This document shows positions 1 through 4,994 of a stretch of 6,973 nucleotides of DNA, piece after piece (position 1 is the stretch's first letter; each line of letters opens with the position of its first letter). Where the stretch lies: NCBI GenBank assembly GCA_030606845.1, contig JAUWFP010000112.1, positions 1 through 6,973 on the forward strand. Direction: 5' to 3'. The position numbers and the translations under genes were made by a program. Below the pieces are notes generated by a model. The model did no database searches and had not been told where the DNA came from. It saw only the letters and a program-made list of their open reading frames with translations. The DNA is from Anaerolineales bacterium (GTDB taxonomy: Bacteria > Chloroflexota > Anaerolineae > Anaerolineales > E44-bin32).

Positions 1-337
1 ATCCTCCCGAACGTCGCCCCAGTAGAACAGCCCGTCCCACCTCACCCAGGCGCCACGGGAGAACGTTGTTTAGAAGATAGCCTTCATTCAGCGCGGCAAG
101 CACACGACCGAAACCATACTTGTTATTCATTATCGTTTTCCATGCGGCTGTACGCGCCAGCATGGATGCCAGATAAACAACGACCGCAAGGAGCAAGAAG
201 CGCCCGTCCATCCGCTTTAACGCGGCGAGGAGCGGTTCCCAGCCGGCCCAGCGTAGGACCAGGTACAACGCAACAGCGCTGATGAGTATTCCCAGTAGGA
301 GGCCAAGAAATCTGCGCGAGTTTCGTGACATTGCCAT
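1..337 (-). CDS. Flippase-like membrane protein, lysylphosphatidylglycerol synthase TM / UPF0104 family (partial, 5' part only)
   Basis: Only the first 112 codons are present; the gene runs off the left edge. The translated piece starts MAMSRNSRRF. It has one hydrophobic helix at about residues 10-29, a second at about 46-62, and then the stretch at 85-106 with N90, N91, P94, R96, G98, E99 and R102. That N..xPxRxGExxR pattern is the signature of the integral-membrane family that includes the MprF flippase domain, YbhN and AglD-like proteins. Members sit in the cytoplasmic membrane and are linked to moving or modifying lipids and lipid-linked sugars; the substrate cannot be told from this fragment. 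The start at 337 is preferred, with a second in-frame ATG at 331. No Shine-Dalgarno is visible, and a TATAAT lies 9 bases upstream. It is downstream of tlyA on the same strand but probably has its own promoter. Confidence 0.8.
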   Translation of the reverse strand, partial: MAMSRNSRRFLGLLLGILISAVALYLVLRWAGWEPLLAALKRMDGRFLLLAVVVYLASMLARTAAWKTIMNNKYGFGRVLAALNEGYLLNNVLPWRLGEVGRAVLLGRRSGG

Positions 338-346
338 TAGGCGAGG

Positions 347-352
347 ATTATA
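347..352 (-). promoter_or_regulatory. -10 box (TATAAT) of the flippase-like gene
   Basis: Read on the minus strand this is a perfect TATAAT. It ends 9 bases before the ATG at 337, so transcription would begin about 3 bases before the start codon and leave no room for a Shine-Dalgarno. No convincing -35 box is seen at 16-19 bases spacing. The call rests on the hexamer and its position only. Confidence 0.45.
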
Positions 353-448
353 CACCGTTGATGATGCAGGCACCGTTTTTCGTACACACAAACCACGCTT
401 GGGCCATTTCTATCCATCTTCAAACACCCACCCCTTCTAGATGATCGC

Positions 449-465
449 AAAACGACATTCTCGTT
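449..465 (-). terminator. Weak terminator-like hairpin after tlyA
   Basis: On the minus strand, AACGA (465-461), a five-base loop and TCGTT (455-451) form a perfect 5-bp stem whose 3' arm runs into a four-T tract (452-449). It lies 23 bases beyond the tlyA stop codon, the right place for a terminator. The stem is short and AT-rich, so it may be weak or accidental. It would help separate tlyA from the next gene, which seems to have its own -10 box. Confidence 0.25.
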
Positions 466-488
466 ATGATTCTCTGGCAGAATTCTCT

Positions 489-1265
489 TCAAGATGGGAA
501 TACGGCGTCCAGTAAGTCGTCTGTGCTTCGCTCTTGAGCGTCTTTTCGCAGCCATGCTAAGAACTCGATATTCCCCTTCGGGCCACGTAAAGGGGAACAA
601 ATGAGCCCCTGAGGCGCAAGCGAGTGTTTAAGGGCAAAATCCAGGACTTGCTGGGTTACATCACGATGCACAGCGGGATCGCGAACCACCCCACCCCTTC
701 CAACGCGATCTGGTCCAGCTTCAAACTGCGGCTTGATTAAAGCGATCACATCTCCCCCCGGCTTTAACCAGCCAACGATGACCGGCAGCAGCTTCCGGAG
801 TGAGATAAAGGAGACATCCATCGTTACAAGATGGACCCGCTCAGGAAGGGCTTCCAAGTAACGAGCGTTCGTCTTCTCAATCACCACAACACGAGCGTCG
901 TTTCGTAACTTCCAATGGAGCAATCCCTTCCCTACATCGATCGTATACACACGCGCCGCCCCATGTTGCAGGAGACAATCGGTGAATCCTCCCGTGGAAG
1001 CACCGACATCGGCACACAGTCGCTCCTCCACAGTCACCGCAAATGTTTCCATTGCTGCTTGTAATTTCTCTCCTCCGCGTGAGACAAATCGTGGTCCGGA
1101 GGCTACCTCGATCAACATCCCCGGTTCTGCTGTTTGAGATGCTTTGTGAATCAACTGACCTTCCACTCGAACGAGCCCGGCCATGATCAATTTTTGCGCC
1201 ACGGAACGGCTTTCGGCGAGACCGCGGTCAACGAGAAGAAGATCGATGCGTTTCTTACTGGACAT
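489..1265 (-). CDS. tlyA: TlyA-family rRNA (cytidine-2'-O)-methyltransferase
   Basis: This 258-residue protein matches TlyA/hemolysin A family length and layout. Residues about 5-55 form an S4 RNA-binding domain (KRIDLLLVDRGLAESR). A linker with RFVSRGGEKL (59-68) leads to an FtsJ-like Rossmann methyltransferase domain with the S-adenosylmethionine motif DVGASTGGFTD (86-96). The K-D-K-E tetrad known for 2'-O-methyltransferases can be placed at K67, D150, K178 (ALIKPQFE) and E234 (GNIEF). In Mycobacterium TlyA methylates a cytidine in 16S and one in 23S rRNA and so affects capreomycin sensitivity; many other bacteria have only the 16S activity, and the site here cannot be told. Old 'hemolysin' names are historical. 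The start ATG at 1265 has no Shine-Dalgarno but a TACAAT 7 bases upstream, so the message may be leaderless. The gene is divergent from the isoprenoid operon. Confidence 0.95.
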   Translation of the reverse strand: MSSKKRIDLLLVDRGLAESRSVAQKLIMAGLVRVEGQLIHKASQTAEPGMLIEVASGPRFVSRGGEKLQAAMETFAVTVEERLCADVGASTGGFTDCLLQHGAARVYTIDVGKGLLHWKLRNDARVVVIEKTNARYLEALPERVHLVTMDVSFISLRKLLPVIVGWLKPGGDVIALIKPQFEAGPDRVGRGGVVRDPAVHRDVTQQVLDFALKHSLAPQGLICSPLRGPKGNIEFLAWLRKDAQERSTDDLLDAVFPS

Positions 1266-1272
1266 AATCCCG

Positions 1273-1278
1273 ATTGTA
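1273..1278 (-). promoter_or_regulatory. -10 box (TACAAT) of tlyA, leaderless arrangement
   Basis: TACAAT on the minus strand matches the sigma70 consensus at five of six bases. It is followed by exactly 7 bases and then the tlyA ATG, which puts the expected transcription start at or next to the A of the start codon. The -35 region is poor: TGGGTT at 17-bp spacing, or TTGAAC at only 13 bp. Support comes from the same geometry at the opposite promoter. Confidence 0.45.
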
Positions 1279-1313
1279 CTTCAATCCGCTCGTTCAACCC
1301 ATTTTCAGAACAG

Positions 1314-1331
1314 GCCTATCATAATCTAGGC
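1314..1331. repeat. Inverted repeat GCCTA-N8-TAGGC between divergent promoters
   Basis: Perfect 5-base arms at 1314-1318 and 1327-1331 flank an 8-base AT-rich centre. The element sits 10 bases upstream of the -35 box of the plus-strand operon and upstream of the tlyA promoter, inside the 112-base divergent intergenic region. A dimeric regulator could bind here and affect both directions. With arms this short, chance is also possible. Confidence 0.3.
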
Positions 1332-1341
1332 GAACCCTCTC

Positions 1342-1370
1342 TTGCCCCCCCCCGAGGTTCCTGCTATTAT
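1342..1370 (+). promoter_or_regulatory. Promoter TTGCCC-N17-TATTAT of the polyprenyl/mevalonate operon
   Basis: The -35 TTGCCC (1342-1347) matches TTGACA at four of six positions. The -10 TATTAT (1365-1370) matches TATAAT at five of six. Their spacing is the optimal 17 bp. The ATG at 1378 follows the -10 box after 7 bases, so transcription should start at or one base from the start codon. No Shine-Dalgarno could fit in such a message. Nine consecutive C (1345-1353) cover the end of the -35 box and the first part of the spacer. Confidence 0.65.
1345..1353. repeat. Homopolymer C9 tract within promoter spacer
   Basis: Nine consecutive C follow TTG of the -35 hexamer. Gain or loss of a C keeps TTGCCC intact but changes the -35 to -10 distance from 17 to 18 or 16 bp. 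Mononucleotide runs placed like this are known to give phase-variable promoters in other bacteria. Here that behaviour is inferred from position only. The run is the longest homopolymer I saw in the window. Confidence 0.8.
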
Positions 1371-1377
1371 GCGGCCC

Positions 1378-2250
1378 ATGCTCAAAAATCTACTAAAAGC
1401 CATGCGTCCCAAGCAATGGGTCAAGAACGGCCTTATCTTCACGGCACTTGTTTTCGATCAGCAATTATTCAACCTATCGTCTTTCCTTAGAACCCTTGAA
1501 GGGTTCTTTGTATTCTGTTTGGGAGCAAGTGCGGTCTATCTCATCAATGACCTCGTTGACCTCGAACAAGACCGGCAGCACCCTGTGAAGCGAACACGCC
1601 CGCTCGCCTCAGGAAAACTCTCAAAGAAAGTCGCGACAATTGCCGCGGTTCTCTTCTCGGTCACAGCCCTTGGCCTCGGATTCTCGCTCGAAATCAAGTT
1701 CGGAATCATCCTCCTTACCTATATGGTTTTAAACTTGTTATATTCTTTCTACCTCAAACACATCCCTATCATCGATGTCCTTGTCATCGCCGCCGGGTTT
1801 GTCCTCCGTGTAGGGGCAGGAGTAGTACTCATCACGGTTCAGCGTTTTTCCCCGTGGATGTATGTATGCGTCACTTTAATCTCACTTTTCATGGGTTTGG
1901 GGAAGAGGCGCGCAGAGATGGTTCTATTAGCAGACAATGCGAATTCTCATCGACGCGTGTTAGATGGCTACACTCTCTCGTTCATCGATCACCTACTTTC
2001 GATTGTCTCCAGCACAACGATCCTCGCCTACTCTCTCTATACATTTACCGCGGAGAATCTCCAGGGTAATAACTTGATGATGTTGACGATCCCCTTTGTA
2101 ATCTATGGGATCTTCCGCTATCTATTTCTTATCCATGTTGAAGCCGAAGGCGGCGCACCGGAAGAACTCCTTTTGTCCGATAAACCGCTCATGGCCACGG
2201 TTGCACTCTGGGGTTTAACCGCCGTCGCCATCTTATACTTCTCCCTATGA
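1378..2250 (+). CDS. UbiA-family decaprenyl-phosphate (polyprenyl-phosphate) phosphoribosyltransferase-like protein
   Basis: This 290-residue polytopic membrane protein belongs to the UbiA prenyltransferase superfamily. The first Asp-rich motif is INDLVDLEQD (56-65), continued by the DPPR-synthase-like RQHPVKRTRPLASGKL (66-81). The second region is YLKHIPIIDVL (125-135) with GFVLRVGAG (140-148), and a loop GKRRAE (175-180) follows. The N-terminal AMRPKQWVKN (8-17) is also typical of this branch. About eight to nine hydrophobic helices are seen. The mycobacterial relative (Rv3806c) transfers phosphoribose from PRPP to decaprenyl phosphate, the first committed step to decaprenylphosphoryl-arabinose. 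Here the lipid length and final sugar are unknown. Upstream in-frame starts exist (TTG 1342, ATG 1369), but both lie inside promoter elements, so ATG 1378 is chosen. The stop overlaps the mevalonate kinase ATG by four bases, and that neighbour supports a polyprenyl substrate. Other UbiA enzymes (for quinones, hemes or chlorophylls) fit the motifs less well. Confidence 0.88.
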   Translation: MLKNLLKAMRPKQWVKNGLIFTALVFDQQLFNLSSFLRTLEGFFVFCLGASAVYLINDLVDLEQDRQHPVKRTRPLASGKLSKKVATIAAVLFSVTALGLGFSLEIKFGIILLTYMVLNLLYSFYLKHIPIIDVLVIAAGFVLRVGAGVVLITVQRFSPWMYVCVTLISLFMGLGKRRAEMVLLADNANSHRRVLDGYTLSFIDHLLSIVSSTTILAYSLYTFTAENLQGNNLMMLTIPFVIYGIFRYLFLIHVEAEGGAPEELLLSDKPLMATVALWGLTAVAILYFSL

Positions 2251-3182
2251 CCCTAGCCAGCGCTTCTGGCAAAGCCATACTCTTCGGGGAACACGCGGTC
2301 GTTTACGGTCAGCCCGCGATAGCTGTCCCTCTTTCCCAAATCCGTGTGACGGTTCAAGTTGAGGGCCTCGATCCAGGGACAACTGGCGTGCTCATCGACG
2401 CACCCGACATCAACCAGTCCTATTGGCTGCACGAAGCAGATGGGGAAAATCCATTGGCTTCCGCTGTAAGCCTCACACTTGATGAACTCGGCGTGAAAGC
2501 TCCTGTAGATGCCCATTTGACCATCCACTCCCAGCTCCCCATTGCCTCGGGGCTCGGATCAAGCGCGGCCGTCTCAGTCGCTGTCATCCGCGCTTTAAGC
2601 GCCCACCTGGTGAAACCACTCGAAGTTGAAACGATCTCCAAGATCGCATACGCAGTCGAGTGCATCCATCACGGCACACCCTCCGGAATTGACAACACCG
2701 TCGTCGCCTACGAAAAACCGGTCTACTTCATTCGCGAACACAAACCAGAGCTCATACCGATTTCCACGCCGCTCAAATTGATAATTGGGGACACAGGCGA
2801 GTCGATGAGAACCACCATTCCTGTGAGCCTGCTGCGTGAGCGCTGGGAAAAAGACCCGGGGACATACGGGGGATGGTTCGAAGAGATTGGTGAAATCGTA
2901 ATAAAAGCCCGTACGATGCTCGAAACGGGCTCAATCGAGTCCTTGGGAACTCTGATGGATCAAAACCAGACGTTGCTGGAAGATATGGGGCTTAGCTCAC
3001 TTGAACTTCAACATCTCATCAGGGCAGCTCGCAAGGCAGGCGCTTTAGGCGCCAAACTTTCGGGTGCAGGAATGGGCGGCATCATGCTCGCACTTGTTGA
3101 GCCGGATTCCGCGCAAATCGTTGAAACCGCTCTTAGAGAAGCTGGAGCAAAACAGGTTTTCACAACAGAGGTGGACGGATGA
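2247..3182 (+). CDS. mvk: Mevalonate kinase (GHMP kinase family)
   Basis: The enzyme phosphorylates mevalonate to 5-phosphomevalonate with ATP in the cytoplasm. At 311 residues it is the size of the short archaeal-type mevalonate kinases. Motif 1 is GKAILFGEHAVVYGQPAIAV (8-27), with K9, E15 and H16. Motif 2, the ATP-binding glycine-rich loop, is PIASGLGSSAAVS (98-110). GTPSGIDN (143-150) carries the expected catalytic D149, and E138 lies before it. Motif 3 is AKLSGAGMGG (269-278). The ATG overlaps the upstream TGA as ATGA and no Shine-Dalgarno precedes it, so translation probably re-initiates after the UbiA-like gene. The stop overlaps the next start in the same way. The LFGEHAVVYGQPAIA motif and the adjacent isopentenyl phosphate kinase favour mevalonate over other GHMP substrates such as homoserine, phosphomevalonate or pantoate. 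Confidence 0.94.
   Translation: MTLASASGKAILFGEHAVVYGQPAIAVPLSQIRVTVQVEGLDPGTTGVLIDAPDINQSYWLHEADGENPLASAVSLTLDELGVKAPVDAHLTIHSQLPIASGLGSSAAVSVAVIRALSAHLVKPLEVETISKIAYAVECIHHGTPSGIDNTVVAYEKPVYFIREHKPELIPISTPLKLIIGDTGESMRTTIPVSLLRERWEKDPGTYGGWFEEIGEIVIKARTMLETGSIESLGTLMDQNQTLLEDMGLSSLELQHLIRAARKAGALGAKLSGAGMGGIMLALVEPDSAQIVETALREAGAKQVFTTEVDG
3168..3173 (+). promoter_or_regulatory. Shine-Dalgarno GAGGTG of isopentenyl phosphate kinase
   Basis: GAGGTG lies inside the end of the mevalonate kinase gene, 5 bases before the ATG at 3179. It supports that start, which also makes the ATGA overlap with the upstream stop codon. Confidence 0.7.
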
Positions 3183-3949
3183 TTTTCCTCAAACTTGGCG
3201 GCTCATTAATCACCGAGAAATCACAAACCGAAACCGCTCGCCTGGAAGTGATCGATAGGTTGGCGACTGAAATCCAGGATGTTCACAGGGAGAACCCAGA
3301 ATTAATACTCCTTCTCGGGCATGGTTCGGGGTCTTTTGGCCACCATGCTGCCGCGAAATTCGGCACCCATCTTGGCGCATCGACAACTGAGGACTGGAAA
3401 GGGGTCGCCGCGGTCTGGAAAGCGGCGAATAAGCTGCACCGGTTCGTTATGGACTCACTACTTGCGGCTGGTCTGCCGGTCATCTCTTTCCCTCCTTCCG
3501 CTTCTGCTCTCGCACAGGACGGTGAGTTGATAAGCCTCGCAATCCAACCTATTCAACAAGCATTGTCAAAAGGTCTGATCCCTGTGACGCATGGCGACGT
3601 CGTGTTCGATGAAACCAGAGGAGCAACAATCGCTTCAACTGAAGCCATCTTCTCCTATTTGACCGAGACAATAAAACCCAGCCGTATCTTACTCACAGGC
3701 CTTACTCCAGGTGTATACGATCGTTCCGGGGAGATCCTACCCTCAATCACCCAGGCTGAATTTGACGGACTAGCCTTCGCTGATGATGAGCCACTGGATG
3801 TTACCGGCGGTATGAAAACGAAAGTCAAGTATGCGCTGGCATTCTCAAAAAAACTTCCGGGCACTGAAGTTCGCATCTTTTCAGGCGAGGTTCCCGGCCA
3901 TTTACGTGAGGCACTCCTCGGCTCATCGAAGGGGACGCTGATCACGTAA
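3179..3949 (+). CDS. Isopentenyl phosphate kinase (amino acid kinase superfamily)
   Basis: The enzyme converts isopentenyl phosphate plus ATP to isopentenyl diphosphate, the last step of the alternative mevalonate pathway. The 256-residue length is normal. The N-terminal MIFLKLGGSLIT (1-12) holds K5 and the glycine turn, with K14 just after. LLGHGSGSFGHHAAAKFG (45-62) contains H55 at the place of the catalytic histidine that distinguishes IPKs from other amino acid kinases. PVTHGDVVFD (135-144) and DVTGGMKTKV (207-216) are further family signatures. In TGLTPGVYD (173-181) a glycine (G174) stands where the superfamily usually has Asp (TDxxGVY). The gene closes the three-gene operon. A phosphomevalonate decarboxylase, needed between mevalonate kinase and this enzyme, is not in the window. 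No convincing terminator follows. Confidence 0.93.
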   Translation: MIFLKLGGSLITEKSQTETARLEVIDRLATEIQDVHRENPELILLLGHGSGSFGHHAAAKFGTHLGASTTEDWKGVAAVWKAANKLHRFVMDSLLAAGLPVISFPPSASALAQDGELISLAIQPIQQALSKGLIPVTHGDVVFDETRGATIASTEAIFSYLTETIKPSRILLTGLTPGVYDRSGEILPSITQAEFDGLAFADDEPLDVTGGMKTKVKYALAFSKKLPGTEVRIFSGEVPGHLREALLGSSKGTLIT

Positions 3950-4029
3950 CAATGTTCTTTTTCGTCATCCAAGCGATCAGCCCTTTGATTCAGGTGGGAA
4001 AACGCGTCCACTTCAGGGAAGGACGTAAC

Positions 4030-4058
4030 TTGATATCAATCACCGATTGCTCTAGACT
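4030..4058 (+). promoter_or_regulatory. Promoter TTGATA-N17-TAGACT of the panB-like operon
   Basis: TTGATA (4030-4035) matches the -35 consensus at five of six bases. TAGACT (4053-4058) matches the -10 at four of six. The spacer is exactly 17 bp. Transcription would start near 4065 and give a 5' leader of about 36 bases that includes the strong ribosome binding site. It lies in the 151-base gap after IPK, which otherwise holds nothing I can identify. Confidence 0.5.
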
Positions 4059-4088
4059 CCGATCAATAACTTACAAATATTCATAATT

Positions 4089-4094
4089 AGGAGG
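4089..4094 (+). promoter_or_regulatory. Shine-Dalgarno AGGAGG of the panB-like gene
   Basis: A consensus AGGAGG (extended to AGGAGGT) ends 6 bases before the ATG at 4101 and fixes that start. It is the strongest ribosome binding site in the window. Confidence 0.88.
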
Positions 4095-4100
4095 TCGAGA

Positions 4101-4958
4101 ATGAGTGATCGTAAAAAGGTCACGCTGCTCACATTATTTAAGAAGGTTGAGGATGGCGTGCCAATCACAATGCTAACGTGCTACGACTACCCGACCGCCC
4201 ACTTCCAGGAGCAGGCGGAAGTCGACATGATTCTAGTCGGCGATAGCCTGGGCATGACGATGCTGGGCTATGATTCAACGCTGCCGGTGACCATGAACGA
4301 CATGATACGACATACGCAGGCGGTCCGGCGCGGCTCGCCTAATGCCTGGTTGATCGGCGACATGCCCTATATGAGCTATCAACCGAGTGTAGAAACAGCC
4401 ATACGCAGCGCCGGCAGGTTCATGGCAGAAGCCAGTTGTGATGCTATTAAACTTGAGGGTGGAGCCGAGATCGTCCCGCAGATTAAGGGCATCCTGGCTG
4501 CAGGGATCCCCGTGATGGGACACCTGGGGTTGACACCGCAGAGCGTGAGTGCTTTAGGCGGTTTCCGCGTCCAGGGGAAAGGCGCTGTACAGGCAAAGAA
4601 GATTATGGACGACGCCAAAGCACTTGAGGAAGCGGGCGTCTTTGCCATCCTATTCGAGATGATACCGGATCGTCTGAGCACATTGATCACCGATCGTATG
4701 GAGACCTGCTTTAATATCAGCCTGGGCTCGGGTCCTGATGCTCACGGGCAGCTGCTTATTTACCATGATATGTTCGGCCTCTATCCGAAATTCAAGCCGC
4801 GGATGGCGAAAGTCTACGCTGATGCAGGGAAACTTATCACCGATGGCTTGAAAGAGTATGTTGACGAAGTCAAAAATAAAACCTTCCCCCAGCCGGAAAA
4901 TTGGTTTGGGATCTCCGACGAAGAGTACGACGAGTTGATGAAACTGATCAAGGGCTAA
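4101..4958 (+). CDS. panB: PanB family: 3-methyl-2-oxobutanoate hydroxymethyltransferase or divergent paralogue
   Basis: PanB makes ketopantoate from 2-oxoisovalerate and 5,10-methylenetetrahydrofolate in pantothenate/CoA synthesis, using a Mg-dependent (beta/alpha)8 barrel of the PEP mutase/isocitrate lyase superfamily. All expected active-site residues are visible: D48 and S49 (ILVGDSLG), D87 (GDMPY), K117 and E119 (IKLEGG), H141 (GHLGLTPQSVSALGGF) and E186 (FEMIP). Divergence is concentrated in the last third. The usual IPxIGIGAG strand reads NISLGSG (205-211) after an unusual ETCF. After the FP motif the standard EHSF-like end is replaced by ENWFGISDEEYDELMKLIKG, making 285 residues instead of about 265-280. 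No panC, panD or panE is adjacent; instead two unassigned genes follow. The fold and aldol-type hydroxymethyl transfer are well supported. The exact substrate is not, since the changed segment lies near the active site. Confidence 0.85.
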   Translation: MSDRKKVTLLTLFKKVEDGVPITMLTCYDYPTAHFQEQAEVDMILVGDSLGMTMLGYDSTLPVTMNDMIRHTQAVRRGSPNAWLIGDMPYMSYQPSVETAIRSAGRFMAEASCDAIKLEGGAEIVPQIKGILAAGIPVMGHLGLTPQSVSALGGFRVQGKGAVQAKKIMDDAKALEEAGVFAILFEMIPDRLSTLITDRMETCFNISLGSGPDAHGQLLIYHDMFGLYPKFKPRMAKVYADAGKLITDGLKEYVDEVKNKTFPQPENWFGISDEEYDELMKLIKG

Positions 4959-4960
4959 TC

Positions 4961-4976
4961 AAGCGAATGTACGCTT
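4961..4976 (+). other. Small intergenic hairpin before the 422-residue gene
   Basis: AAGCG (4961-4965) and CGCTT (4972-4976) form a 5-bp stem with a 6-base loop. It fills most of the 36-base gap between the panB-like stop and the next start and ends 4 bases before the Shine-Dalgarno. It lacks a T-run, so it is not a terminator; mRNA stability or spacing is possible. Confidence 0.3.
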
Positions 4977-4980
4977 AGAA

Positions 4981-4986
4981 AAGGAG
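4981..4986 (+). promoter_or_regulatory. Shine-Dalgarno AAGGAG of the 422-residue gene
   Basis: AAGGAG with an 8-base spacer to the ATG at 4995. It supports this start and co-transcription with the panB-like gene 36 bases upstream. Confidence 0.8.
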
Positions 4987-4994
4987 TAAATTCT

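Noticed and set aside
457..488. Three copies of ATTCTC at 457, 469 and 482
   Set aside because: The copies are only 6-7 bases long, unevenly spaced (12 and 13) and overlap the weak hairpin after tlyA; this is within chance for such sequence.
337..600. A minus-strand open frame of 87 codons covering the end of tlyA and the gap after it
   Set aside because: It overlaps the conserved C-terminal part of tlyA in another frame, its product is basic and low in structure, and a better gap explanation is the flippase gene promoter.
1342..1377. Upstream starts (TTG 1342, ATG 1369) for the UbiA-like gene
   Set aside because: TTG 1342 is the start of the -35 box and ATG 1369 overlaps the end of the -10 box, so neither would be on the transcript. 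The family-like N-terminus begins at ATG 1378.
2247..3182. Reading the GHMP kinase as archaeal-type pantoate kinase because a PanB homologue is nearby
   Set aside because: The LFGEHAVVYGQPAIA motif, GTPSGID and the overlap with IPK fit mevalonate kinase; the PanB-like gene is in a separate transcription unit.
3951..4026. Terminator after IPK: a five-T run at 3958-3962 and a CGTCC/GGACG stem at 4005-4025
   Set aside because: The T-run has no stable hairpin before it, and the 5-bp stem has an 11-base loop and no T-run after it. The two do not form one element.
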